Source: Trichopria drosophilae
Taxonomy: Eukaryota; Arthropoda; Insecta; Hymenoptera; Diapriidae
Direction: 5' to 3'
Assembly (NCBI GenBank): GCA_030407085.1
Contig: CM059585.1
Location: 1,993,001-2,057,000 of the forward strand
DNA length: 64,000 nt
The translations under genes were made by a program, and so were the position numbers. Numbering within the stretch: the first letter of the stretch is position 1; each line of letters opens with the position of its first letter. Under the pieces are notes generated by a model that saw nothing but the letters and a program-made list of their open reading frames with translations, did no database searches and was not told where the DNA came from. This document shows, piece after piece, positions 24,601 to 36,700 of this stretch.

Positions 24601-25493
24601 GCATTCTGGGCACTTTTTTAAAATTCTCGCCGCACTTAAGTGAATTAACAATTTTGTTTCTACAAATTTAGAGAGTGATATCTAGCAGTCTTGTATCAAT
24701 ATTTTGGCATAACCCTATATAAATTTATTTTTATGGTGTGAATCAGTTTTGAACTCCATGCAGAGTGAGTGGAATTCACTCCTTCACTAGAGTGGTTTAA
24801 TAATTTCATGAAGAATAAAATTTCGTTCTAATTTATCCCTACTCCAAATACAGAAGATATTTTACTCATATTATAACAAAATACCATAAACATTCACATA
24901 AAACAATAGAGTTTACCATCAAGAAGTGCGGAAACATGTAAATAAAGTTTCTGACGTTTTGATATCTGATTAATTCAAAAATATTAAATATCTTATTTTG
25001 TATTAAAAAGTAAAGAAAAAATATGTTTTATGCTATTTCCTATTTGATATTTTAAATTTTGCTATCTAGATATCTATGATTTTGCATTACATGGATTCCA
25101 AAATATTTTATTTTTAGTTATATTATTTTTGGATAAAGTAAGATTCAAAAACTAGACCAGACACTCTGCATTTCTTATTTTCAAGTCCACGAAGATGTTT
25201 TGAAAATAAAAACAAGAATAAAATCTTCACATAACGAAGAAACGATTACCTAAATAACTTTGTTATCTTATGACACTCGAATCTAAAATTATTGATTAAA
25301 AATTGATATAAACGGTAAAAACGGGAGTTGTTTTCAGAAATGAACCTCGAAATATAAATGCATTCAAACGTATTGATATAATCAATGCATAACATTTTTT
25401 AATTCTTCTCTGTTCTTTCATAAGTGAAAACCTTCCTTTGAGTGTTTCTTAAAAACCGGAGTGTAGAAAAGAATGGTAATAAAAATGCCTTAT

Positions 25494-25535
25494 TTACGTT
25501 TCGACTGTTTTGATGCAGTCCTCATCAGAAAATAT
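25494..25535 (-). ncRNA. Hammerhead ribozyme core, best copy
   Basis: On the minus strand: CTGATGAG (complement of 25521-25528), stem II GACTG paired perfectly with CAGTC around the loop CATCAAAA, then GAAACG (complement of 25497-25502). This is the textbook core CUGAUGA...GAAA. Retroelement protein sequence was not found next to it, so it may be a solo Penelope-like terminus. Confidence 0.75.
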
Positions 25536-25539
25536 TTTT

Positions 25540-26060
25540 TTTATTCTAGATATATGTTATAGTCCGTTAGAAGCTGACATTTACGAACGTACATCTTCTA
25601 TAAAAGCAGTTAAATATGGTAAAGACACAACTGATTGATATAATAACATTTATAATCACGAACATGGATTAAATTTCATTCATATCTTTCAACATTGACA
25701 ACGATATTATTTCGACATCCAAATGAAAAAATCTCATTTATAATTCACTTCTGTGTATTTATACAATTAAAGTATCTTTGGATTACAACTCAGCAAGTAA
25801 ACTAAAGTTAATTGAAAATGATTAAAATTCCAATATAGGAATGGAATTTCTATTATTAGGCTAAACCACATCAAAAATTAAAAAAACACCGTTTAAATAA
25901 ACATAAAACATGAAATAACACAGAAATAGGATGAATGAAAGATGCACAAAATCAAAATGACATTTTTTTCGAATTGAGCTTCCATTTGCACGAAAAGCAC
26001 ATTGGCACTTGGAGATTTTAAAATCCGTCCTAGATAATTGCGGAAGAATTTAATGCCAGC
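25540..26060. other. Intergenic, nothing recognised
   Basis: AT-rich sequence between the hammerhead motif and the septin 5' region, with no open frame of note, no repeat pair and no RNA gene recognised. Confidence 0.4.
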
Positions 26061-26240
26061 AAAGTGCAAGCAGCACTAGTTTGTGCAGTCGAGAATGACG
26101 TTATTGATCTAGAGCAAAGAAGGGTGCGCCACGACGCGCATGTTCTGTCGCCGACCCGGCTTCCACCCAACTATTTCTCATCGAGTCTTATTTTCATCCC
26201 CCACATCCTTAATTCACTACCTCGTGTACTTGTCGTCGAC

Positions 26241-29200
26241 ATGTCTAACGGTAAGTTTATTTTTCTTCCTTAATACACAAAAAATCGACGACTTTGAGTG
26301 AGTAAATTAAAGTGCATCTGGCCTGATTTGTGAATCTTATGTTTTGTTTCGCGAGCAACACAAGTGGTCGAAACGTCATCCGGAAATGTTGTGTACACAA
26401 AGATCAAAAAAAAAAATGTTTATAGAAAATAAAAAATACGTTTAAATGTGACACACAGGGTTTAATTCAAGAATTTAATTTAGTATGAGGTCAATTGCGC
26501 GTTTTACTTATTATTACGTTATTTCGGTGGGTGGATAAACAAAAAAACAAAGGACGCCATCTTTCGCCTTACGTAGAAAGCAAAAGAGATTCTTCAATTT
26601 GTTTTGAATTAGTTATTAGTTACACTATAAAATATTCATTTGTATTTTTCTTATACATCGAATATTAAGATAAATTCGACAAGTTGCCGTTAGGCGGCGG
26701 ATGCACTCTTGGGTAATATTGAATTCAGATTTCTAAAACTATGATTGGCACTGTTGTAACATAAGTTTTATTTAGTAAGACAGGGACTATATTGGATTCG
26801 CTACACTTCCGGAACAAGTTCATCGGAAGTCAGTAAAAAGAGGGTTCGAATTCACGTTGATGGTTTTGGGGGACTCATGCCTCGGAAAGTCGACGATGAT
26901 AAACAATCTTTTCCTTGGCGACTTATACAAAGATAGGCGAAATCTAGATGTAGCAGGTAATTTCTCATAGCATATACCTCCTATAAATTATTTTCTATTC
27001 AAAATTATTTTCAGATCGTATAGAAAGAACCACAAGTATCGAAAAGAAGACGAGAGATATCGAAGAACGCGGAGTTCGCCTTCGATTAACAATTGTTGAC
27101 ACTCCAGGTTCGCATAAATTTTTTAATTACAGTAAATTCCTCTTGGTATCTTAACCACGCACAGTTAGTCATTGTTTACGAAATTCTCGTCCAGTTACGG
27201 AAAATATTTATAAAACTGATTGTGTGTTCTATTGCTTGTTTGGAATCATTTGCGATATCTTCCCACCGGTCATCGAATTCCTTTAAAGTTTTTAGATTGA
27301 TATACAAATGAGCGTTTATATTTAAATTGTAATTTAAAAAAAATCCTTTACGAAACTTTTATCTTAGGTTTTGGGGATCCTGTTAACTGTAACGAAACAT
27401 GGAACGCTTGCGTCTCATATATCGATGAACAATTTCGTCAGTACTTCACGGACGAAAGTGGATTAAACCGAAAAAATATACAAGACAATAGAGTTCATTG
27501 TTGCCTATATTTCATCCCACCTTACGGCCATGGGTAAGAAGACTTTATATTAAAAACCTCTCCATTTACTTACTTGTTTTAAATATGTTTTGTGCAGCTT
27601 GAGGCAACTGGATCTCGAAGTAATGAAATGTTTACATCGAAAAGTAAACATCGTTCCTGTGATTGCCAAAGCTGATACCCTTACGGCGCAAGAAGTAAAA
27701 AAATTAAAGGAACGCATACTGCGGGATATCGAGGAGCACGAAATACAAGTACGTTAATTCCTTTGTTTATGCCTGGCCAAAATAAATGTAACTTATATTT
27801 ACAGATATATCAATTTCCTGACTGCGACAGCGACGAGGATGAGGAATTCAAACAACAAGATAAGGAATTGAAAGCCTGCATACCATTCGCAGTCGTTGGC
27901 AGTTCTATGGTGTTCGAAGTCGCCGGTAGAAAAGTTCGGGGACGGCAATACCCTTGGGGTGTTGTTGAAGGTCAGAAGTAAAGACGTTTTTTACTTTAGT
28001 TGATAATTTTTTTGTTTATAAGCATCTTAATTTTTTTCTTTCTACTTTTTGCTAATAAACATGTTCAGTCTGTAATTTCCATTTTGTTTCATTGCAAAAT
28101 TCTTAAAATTGAATAAGTAATCATGAGTTGAAGTGAAAAAATACCGAAAATTTATATTTTATTGTAAGACAATACTTTTCCAGCAGAATCGACGCGTAAG
28201 TACTTTTGATCGCCGGAGGTTCAATTAAAGACTTATATTGTCAGTACAGTTACATAAAAGTAAAATGAAATTTACTTTTGACCGCTATAGTGGATCCGCC
28301 ATTTTCAATTTTCTAAAAATTACTCCTAATTCGTAATCAGAAACCACAAAACCCCAATTTACTAAGTTGCATAAAAATAAAATAGCGTTTTTAATTCTCT
28401 ACCGCCATATTGGATTTGCCATTTTAAATTCTTGAAAAAAAGACTACATTTTCGTATCCAGCGACCTCAAAAACCCTATATACCAAGTTTCATAAATATA
28501 AAATGAAATTTTTAATTTTCGGCTGCCATATTGGATTCGCCATTTTGAATTTTTGAAAATAACTTCATTTTCATAACCAGCTACCTAAAAAAAATCCATA
28601 TAACAATTTGCATGAAAATTTTAAAAAATATAATTTTTGGCCGCCATATTGGATCCACCATTTAAAATTTTTTAAAAATGACGCAAAATTAACAATTGTA
28701 GACCTAAAAATGTATGGGTACTAAGTTTTATCAAGATCGGATATATTTTTAAAGATTGGTACACTAAGCTAATATTTTACAAAAAAATAACTCCAATCGC
28801 CATTTTGGACCCGCCATCTTTAATTTTTCCACATGTTATTACGAATATTTATAACTGATATTAAAGACTCGATATTTTAAGGCTTTGACCCAATGACTTT
28901 TTTGTTTGACATGAAAATATTCATTCAAAAATGTTTGTGAACAGTTGTTTATAACTTTTTACACTTTTATTACAGACAAATTTTGATAGAATAATCTGAA
29001 AGAACGATCAATTTTAAGTCGAGAATGATTTGTCTCAAATTTTTTGAATTAGTTTTTAATATCAAGAAATATTCCGAAAATCTTGGTGAAATTGGAAAAT
29101 GTCCTCTTGGGCGTTAATGGGTTAAAAGTAAATTAATTAAATCATTTTGCGATTTCCTAATCGGCTTAATGAAAATGAGTAAAGACTCATTTGCATTTGT

Positions 29201-32200
29201 TATAAAAGTGACCAACAAATGTACTATGATTGCAAGTAGTTCAGATACGGGGGTTCTGGAAACATGAATGTCAATAGAATAATTTTTAAGTTAAATCGGT
29301 TAATTTATGCATTGTAAATTAACTGGTAGCTTTTTGTCCAATTTTAGTTGAAAATCCAAAGCACAGTGATTTCGTAAAGCTCAGAACTATGCTGATTTCA
29401 ACGCACATGCAAGATTTGAAAGACGTAACGCAAGATGTTCACTACGAGAATTTTCGTACTCAATGCATATCACAAATTTCGCAACACGCTAACAGAGAAC
29501 GCACGTGAGTATAAAAGATAGTAACCATACAATTAAATGTGTATAATAATACAAATACTTCGATTTTAGTAAGCTGAAGAGAGAATCCGCTCCGAAACAT
29601 TTCGACAATTCCGTTTCGGAAACGGACAAGCTCCTTCTACAAAAGGATGAGGAGGTAAGATATCTGCTATTAATAGTAGTTGTTTTGCGTGTAAATTTAC
29701 GTACTTTCTTTTCATTCATTTATTTCGTGTTTAGAAAGTTGTTAAGGTAAATTATCAGTGTAAAAAATAATTCTAAGAGTAGAAAAACTAATTTTTGGTG
29801 TGGTAATTGCAGAATAACTGAGAAACAATATTTTCAGATATTAGTTTACAATCGCTCCGGAACTTACTACAGTAATCCTCCTCTTATTTTAACCGCGTCC
29901 CTTATTTCAACTTTTTTCCGTCCGTTATTTCAACCTTTTCCCCTCGTGAGTTCCCCCACCATTCGTCATATGTTCAAAAGAGTGCGCCCTGCTGTTTGGG
30001 CTTGCGCTTACAGGGAAAGAAGGACGCCACTTTTTGTCTTCTCTTTGTTTATATTCTCTTATACTGGCGGTCGTGGGGATGATGGGAAGCGTTAAATTAA
30101 GGGAAGAAGTCGCCATCTTCCTGGACTCGAAAGGTTAAAATATGGGGAGGACTACTCTAATTTATTGCTATAAAGAGAATCAGTCTACAATTTGCGTAAT
30201 CCTCATGCTCTATTGTTGACTCAAACTTTGATACTAACTGGTCTTATTTTGCTAGTATACCACGTTTGGTTAGACTCTACAACTCTTTATCACCTCAAAC
30301 AAGAAATAGTGCCAATATCGACTCTTTCTTAATGAACTCTAAATACCTACTCAAGGTTGAAAATGTTAGAGACGTTATATCGTAATAAGTATTAATTATT
30401 CTCTGGTTTAAATTATTCTACACAATTTATTAGGAATTTTTTGGATTCAAAAATCCAGATTTTATTTTTATTTTGGAATTTTAACCCATTAACCCTTTGA
30501 GTCACGGTAGTAACCCACGTTACTACCTCGATTTCTTTGAATTTTAATTATTTACGTTCAAGTTAACGTATTCCGATCGGTCTTTTTGTTATTTTCTGTT
30601 ACCTTAGTACTTAAAGAACATATCCACATGACTAGAAATACATAATTGTTTATTGTTTACTTTATATAAATAAACAAACACAAAAAAATCATGTTTTTTT
30701 GGAAAGAATTCATTTTTGACGCTGTTTTGAAAGATAATGACATGAAGTTCGGGGTATATAGGTTTTTGGGGTCCCTGATTACGAATCCTGTGTCAGATTT
30801 ACAAAATTCAAAATGGCGGATTCAATATGGCGGTCAGAAATATGTAAACAATCGCCAATTTTGATGAAAATGCGCATTAGGGGGTTTTCGGGGTCGCTGA
30901 TTGCGAATCCGATGTCAGCTTTACGAAATTTAAAATGACGGATCCAAGATGGCTGATTCAAGATGGCGGTGATTGAGATGTAAAAAAGCGCGAATTATGG
31001 TGAAAATGCGTGTTTGGGATTTCCGAAGTCGATAATTACGAATCCAATATCAACTTTACGAAATTCAAAATGGCTGTGAGCAAGATGTAAAAAGGCGAGA
31101 ATTTTTTTATGAAAACGCGTGTTAGGGAATTTTCAGCCTCACTGAATATGAATTTTATGTTGATTATGGATAAGATGTTATATTTTAAATCGAATTATAT
31201 TTTACATTTTTGTCCGCCATATTGGATCCACCATCTTGAATTTCGAAAAACTAACCTCGGATTCGTAATCAGCTACCTTGAAAACTCCCGAGTAACAAAT
31301 TTCAGCTAAATTCGATAAAAGGAAAAATGTGTGACTCAAAGGGTTAAGGCCTAAACGGACACATTTTGAGCATCAGCTTAAACGTCGATAATTTGCATAT
31401 AAAAGGATTTGGAAAAATTTTACTCCCACTATTTCTCACGTAAAATTGTATGCTCTTTCAGAATCTTTCAATAAAATTTCGATAAAATGAAAAGCAAAAA
31501 AAGTTATACACGTTTTTTTTTTGTAAAAAAACACGGTTTTTAAACATTTATTTTTCATTCTAACATCACTTTCACCTCGAAATTGCATTGGGAAACATGT
31601 ATAAGGTGAAAATATCGCGTCCATGGATCGTTAGGATTAAAACGTACCGTGTTCTAATTTGAATTTCAAGATGGGGACTTCCAAAATGGCGCCTATTTTT
31701 TTCTTGAAAACTATAGACTTTAGAGAAAATTTGCTAAGAACAGAAATGTCTTAGAATTAGTTAACCCATTAACGTCCAAACGTCCGAATTTTCTGAATGA
31801 TTTTCAGCGGCTATTATTTTTATCAAATCGGTCCTAAACAAATTTTGAAAAATAAAAACAAAAGAAGTTATATTTGTTTATTAAAAAAATAAGGATTTTT
31901 TCACGAAAATATCCTCTTCAATTGATATTTTCGCACCGAAATTGGATCGGAAATTGTCTAGGTAGTACAAATCTTGCGCCCATGGACCCTTATCTTCAAA
32001 ATGGGAGGATGAGAACTTTGAAATTCAAGATGGCAACGTCCAATATGGCGGTTCAATGCCGAAGAATAAAGTCTATTTCGAATTCTGACGAATATAACAA
32101 TGTATTTTAATGACATTTCCATAAAATTTTGTATATTGTTGTATTTTTTGTCTCTGATTTTGAATCTATTGCCAGATTCCTCAAATTCAAAATGGTGGAT

Positions 32201-32721
32201 CCAATATGGCGGACGAAAATAAACAGTATTTTTCAATTTTAGTGAAAATTTGTATATAGGGGTTTTGTGGGTCGCTGATCATGAAGAAAATTTTCCAAAT
32301 TCTTTTATATGCAAATTATCGACGTTTAAACTGATGCTCAAAATGTGTCCGTTTAGGCCTTAATGGGTTAATGTTCTTAGTTTTACTTTTGTGCTTCTAC
32401 TTCGCTTTATTTTACAACCTTACTTTAAGAGCCATATCTTTTGTACACTTTTGTATTAGGTTACTACTAATAAACAAACAAACAAACTCTGCATTTACTT
32501 TTGCAATTTCGAACATATTTTGAAGGACATTTAACCTAACCTAACAATAACACTGTATTTTACAGATAAGAAGGATGCAAGACATCCTTGCACAAATGCA
32601 AGAAAAACTCAAAGCAACGGGACAAGTTGATCGTGGTCTTCGGAATCGGGTTGGGAGTCTCGACAATGAACTCAACTCACCCGATATTGATAAAAAGCAA
32701 AGTGGGATTATTGATGTTTAA
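26241..32721 (+). CDS. Sep4: Septin of the SEPT2 group, Sep4-like, 9 exons, 386 aa
   Basis: Exons at 26241-26250, 26780-26956, 27015-27107, 27368-27533, 27598-27748, 27805-27970, 29348-29504, 29570-29654 and 32566-32721 join in 387 codons including TAA. The first exon encodes only MSN plus one base. The protein has the septin GTPase fold: P-loop GDSCLGKS (residues 34-41), G3 DTPG (91-94), G4 AKAD (172-175) and septin unique-element motifs such as GRQYPWG and [11 protein letters not shown]-terminal coiled coil (about 325-360, [20 protein letters not shown]) follows. Septins bind GTP and form hetero-oligomeric filaments at the cell cortex and cleavage furrow. [20 protein letters not shown] is closest, from memory, to fly Sep4 and vertebrate SEPT4/5; the exact orthologue name is the least certain part. 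The exon 2 acceptor at 26780 is chosen because the TAG a few bases earlier gives the wrong frame. Confidence 0.95.
28270..29118. mobile_element. TTAA-family element, right part, with ~120-bp tandem units (septin intron 6)
   Basis: GCCATATTGGA-type words recur at about 28283, 28404, 28524 and 28642, giving four units of about 120 bp. Each unit holds ATTGGATCCGCC-like, TTTTGAATTTTTGAAAA-like and TAATCAGC-like parts. The right end is CTCTTGGGCGTTAATGGG plus TTAA at 29119-29122. No left end was found, so the 5' part is lost or diverged. The right end matches the solo left end at 14756. Confidence 0.65.
29870..30157. mobile_element. pogo-like non-autonomous element in septin intron 8
   Basis: Starts CAGTAATCCTCCTCTTATTT after TA (29868-29869) and ends GGGGAGGACTACTC before TA. 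Arms about 60 bp long pair with each other (CGCCATCTTCC word near the right end). It belongs to the same group as 43559-44343. Confidence 0.65.
30185..30385 (+). pseudogene. LINE ORF2 C-terminal fragment
   Basis: After one frameshift the translation reads [11 protein letters not shown], then [33 protein letters not shown] and a TAA stop at 30383-30385. The pattern Y.LRN...(R)...IPR.V.LYNSLS...F is typical of the end of CR1/Jockey-like LINE proteins. The fragment is short, 5'-truncated and frameshifted. Confidence 0.55.
30485..32367. mobile_element. TTAA-family element (outer), interrupted by a second one
   Basis: TTAA (30481-30484) and CCCATTAA (30485-30492) start the left end, which resumes at 31348 with GGCCTAAACGGACACATTTT after the nested element. 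The right end is AAATGTGTCCGTTTAGGCC then TTAATGGG and TTAA (32368-32371). The terminal inverted repeat is at least 75 bp long and includes ATCAGCTTAAACGTCGATAA. A further left-type end, TTAACCCATTAACGTCC at 31761, lies inside without a matching right end. Confidence 0.75.
30493..31343. mobile_element. piggyBac-like element nested in another
   Basis: Ends CCCTTTGAGTCAC and GTGACTCAAAGGG sit between TTAA 30489-30492 and TTAA 31344-31347. Removing the element and one TTAA restores the host element end TTAACCCATTAAGGCC, which is direct evidence for the 4-bp duplication. The interior carries the ~120-bp units with AAATTCAAAATGGCGG and CCAATATGGCGG-like words (about 30805, 30929, 31060 and inverted at 31212). 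Confidence 0.85.
32385..32490 (+). mobile_element. LINE 3' tail with (AAAC)n
   Basis: A short 3' UTR-like piece ends in ACTAATAAACAAACAAACAA, a microsatellite tail as left by LINE insertion. It lies just outside the right TTAA of the element ending at 32367. No protein remains. Confidence 0.4.
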
Positions 32722-32952
32722 ACGTTCGTTTAATTTTACTAATTTAGGTTAAATGAGAGTCAGTATTATTGTCAATGTTACTCGTTGACAAATTGTTATT
32801 GAAGACGGTGCGGAAGAAATTACGTCGATGATGTGAGCGTTTTTTAAAAACATTTTACATAACCTCAAATAATTGGAATTTTTTTAAATTCTATTTTCTA
32901 CGTATCTTCATCGTATTAGACTTCTTCACTAATTTGTAAACTATAAAAAGTA

Positions 32953-33167
32953 CAGTAAAACTTCACTTTATTGTCATACTCGGGGTTTTGCCTTTCACTT
33001 TGTTGTCCGACAAATGCGCATCGTTTCTTGCGCACCTTTCAGCCGACACTGGAAGTTCGAAAGAGGGAAGAAGAACTAACCTTACCTGCGCTAAATACGT
33101 GAAGGGAATCTCGCTAATAATGTGAAGGCGCTAACAAAGTGAAGGACAATAAAGTGAAGTTCTGCTG
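32953..33167. mobile_element. pogo-like element in the septin 3' flank
   Basis: Ends CAGTAAAACTTCACTTTATT (after TA) and AATAAAGTGAAGTTCTGCTG are near-perfect inverted repeats; the right-hand TA has become CA. The element is 215 bp without coding capacity and probably lies within the septin 3' UTR, since no strong poly(A) hexamer precedes it outside the element. Confidence 0.65.
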
Positions 33168-33498
33168 CATTAAAAATGTTTGTTGCAGTTTGTGACGTAC
33201 GCACACATTGCTAATTTACAATTACGTACAAATTAAGCACAAATAAGAAACCGCACCGTCTTAAAATTTTGTTTTTTTTATACGAATCCACACTATCCGG
33301 ACAAATTGGCTATATTGGACATTTTTACCGACATGACAAACAAAATCATTATTACTTCGATCGTGATTTTAATATTAAACTTGTTCAACCCGACATAAAA
33401 ATACCTTGAAAATTCTGCTGGATTTTGACGGCATAGCGTGAATTCGATATGAACGGTTGTTTTTATATGTAGAATTTCCTACGCTTATAAATGCGGAA

Positions 33499-33542
33499 AA
33501 TAAACAGTTTGTAATTTGTATCGATTATGTAAAACAAATAAA
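33499..33542 (+). terminator. Candidate poly(A) signals of the septin gene
   Basis: AATAAA at 33499-33504 and at 33537-33542 are the first convincing plus-strand hexamers outside a mobile element, about 780 and 815 bases after the stop. They lie about 110 bases before the URB1 poly(A) hexamer of the other strand. Confidence 0.4.
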
Positions 33543-33651
33543 AAATACGTATAACGTATTATCGAAGCTTATTGTCCAGTTCAAATTGTACCGAATGTTT
33601 TAAGGGAGGTTATGTAATAACGACTATTCGAAATGACAAAAACACTTGTTT

Positions 33652-33657
33652 TTTATT
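33652..33657 (-). terminator. Poly(A) signal of URB1
   Basis: TTTATT on the plus strand (AATAAA on the minus), 60 bases after the URB1 stop codon. Confidence 0.55.
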
Positions 33658-33716
33658 CTATTTAATTACATATCTTACACTATTTACACATTACACGAAG
33701 TTCATCAACAATAGCT

Positions 33717-36700
33717 TCATGTATAAAGGAACTTCTGCGCAGAAAGTGTATTTAACTTCGTCATAACGTTTCTTAACAACTGGCAATGCTTTTCGTTCTT
33801 TGACAAAGTGGTATATACATCTGAAATATTGGTCACGATTTCAGTGACAATTTTAATAGATTCAAAATCTGACTTGCGAATATCTTCGGAAATCTCTGTC
33901 AACCACGGTATCAGTGAATATCCAGTAACGAGCAGCATGATGGATTTTGGTATCATCGACACGGATTTCAATATTTCCAAGATAAGTAACTAAAAAAACA
34001 AATATTGAGTAAAAGACAAATATTTTATGAAGTAACCTACCTTTGACGTTCTGTCCGCCAGTACCGATGTATAAAATCCGAATAAGATTTTAAACAGTAC
34101 ACACTTCAGGGCGATTGCCATGTCACTGTCCGTTTTCAAACCGTCCCGTATTACTTCCAGAATCCAATGGCGATGGTTGTAATGTTCGATCTCAGCGCTA
34201 TGAAACAGTTGTAACAATTCCGGTATTGTATCCAGAACCAATGCTGGTTTTGCCATCATAAATGTCTGCAGCGGCGAGTACAGTGGATTTAAAGGTTCTG
34301 TGGTTATTAACGACGTACGAGCTAAGAAAGTCGACACAAATCCGTTCAATCGAATATCCTCCAGTGGGGTTTCCAACGAAACAATTCCATTGCGCAAAGA
34401 ATCGATGAAACGAACCGTCAGAAGTTTTTGTTTCGAGCTAAAATATTCATCGATAATATAATAATAATAATGTTTATTGAGCTTCAACAATAAACATGTA
34501 TATTAACGTTTTTCTATAAATAAAAATGGAAATTTCTTGAATATTAGTCCAGGTTTCTGTTTTTAGGTTCTCCACTAAAAGATATTCATTTAATTTCTTG
34601 AATTCTAAAAGTTTAGAAGATTGTGTCGATTTTAATGTGTTTGGTAGTTGTATTATGGGTAGTGATCAGTTACCCTAGTAGAGTCATCTTCATTACAAGG
34701 GGGGACGAAGATTCTGTAATGACAATCTTAAAGTAAAATTATCGCAGTCTGGTTGAAGATTCTTCACACAAAATTCTTCATGTAAACTTAATACAGTCGT
34801 ATTGAAGATCTGCAGCAGAAGCTTATTTCATTTTTATATACTCTGCATAGAAGTACCTGAATACAGACTGAACGCAGATTCTTATGTTTGGTAAAATCGT
34901 ACATGACTCGCATGCAGATAAAAAGAAGAATCTACTAGCAGAATGTTAGTTTAGCTGTAGACCAGCATATGAAATAAACTTCAACCGGATGTCATTTCAT
35001 CAGTTACTTACAGGAATTTCTTGAAAATTTAGCAATTTATAATAGTGTTATACACAGGAACGTCTAGAATTACGAATTAATAAATTAAAAATTATTTAAT
35101 CGATTTTTCAAAATTCAGACTAGAATACGGCAATTCTAGGCTATATATATACCTATATGATCTCTTAAAATATAGCAAAGAAATTTATCAAGAATTTATC
35201 CTAATAGTTGATTTTTCCTCATTTCACAAGTTTTTGGAATGTTTTGTTAAAAAAAAATTAGGTTTTCTTGGTTCTAATGTGAATTATTAACCTCGTCTAC
35301 AGTTAATAATCTCATAGAAAGTAATCATTTTTCTCTCAGCCGGGGATATTTTTCTTATCAAAGAGACTTCCTGAAAAATCCATTCATCAGTGGCGCAGGA
35401 AACGGAGACTGCATTCAATAGACGTTTCGATTGCTTCGTGAAGATTCTTACGGCAGATCAATGCGCAAATTCGGACATACTCCATCTGTAGTCTTTAGCA
35501 GATCTTCTCTGAGTCTGATTGCAGAATTCACTCATTTCTCTACTAGGGTATGTTCGTTTCGAGTATTTCAGCGGTTATCTTTCCTATATCATTTTTTGTT
35601 TTTATAAAGGCATGATCGATACATGCAAAAGTAGTCTCTAGAGATCGTGTGTAGGAATTAGGGATAAAAATCCCAGTTCCGCTAATTGATTAGTGTAATC
35701 AATAGTCAGTCCAAGATATCATCAGATTAACCTTTTAAATCCCAAATATGCACAATTTGCACACGGATTTCAGCATCGTTTTGATACCATGATACCGGTT
35801 TCAGGTCACCTTCTAACCTATCGTTCTTCATTTCAAAATGGCGTCTGAACGTTGAGAAGTTTTTGAAATTGATGAAATTGCTATTATTTCGGATTTGCTA
35901 GGTTTTCTTTATAGTAAAATCATACAAATAAGATATTACGAGTTTTGCATGATCTGTTTCGATTTACAGAAAGCAGTAGTATCCTATTAAATCCAATGAA
36001 GAAGGCGACTGCCATTTGCTGAGTAGCAATATGTGTATTTCGAGTTCTCTTACCAGGCCCGGATTAAGATTTCGAGGTGCTCTAGTAGTAACTAAAAGGC
36101 CCCCATTCCCTTCCCTAACTCCCTCACCAACAACAATCGTAATATATATGCAACTGTGTACTCTCCGTTTATTAATTTGTATTATTGAGTTTCCATTAGT
36201 TTTTGTGTGACACGATTTATAAATTAATCAAAGTCATTGGAATGCAAGTCTCTTCATCCCGTCAAGGTGGTAACCCGTCATAGATGAACTTTAATTTCGT
36301 TTTTCTCATCCCCCCCTTTTTTTTGTTATTTTCCACATTCTTTTAAGATTTTTATTAGTTTTTTACATTTTTACATTTTACTAAAGGCTTGGTATACATG
36401 TTAAAAAGGAAATTTTAACAATCAATAATTGTTATTAACGTCACTAACGTTTGGTACAAAAATGAAAAACTTCATTAGAATATTATTTTATGAGTTCACC
36501 TCTTCAAATAGAAGTTTTTATTGAAAAAGACACGAAAAGAGGTTGAAGAACATTATTATAATAGTCCTTTAAATAATCTCGATAAAAGCTTGTTTTTTTT
36601 TCAATAAAACCCTGTAGAAAATAACATGATTGAATGAATAATTTTACAAGAATTAAAATAGATATTAAAGTCTGTTCCATATTATCGTTATTTTCTTGGC

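Noticed and set aside
26064..26273. 69-codon frame overlapping septin exon 1
   Set aside because: The septin ATG at 26241 lies in another frame of this stretch, and only the ATG exon joins in phase to the GTPase domain; the longer frame is 5' UTR.
14752..29122. Left end at 14752 and matching right end at 29122 as one 14-kb piggyBac-like element
   Set aside because: It would enclose HID1 exons 9-10 and septin exons 1-6; two separately truncated copies of one subfamily explain the match better.
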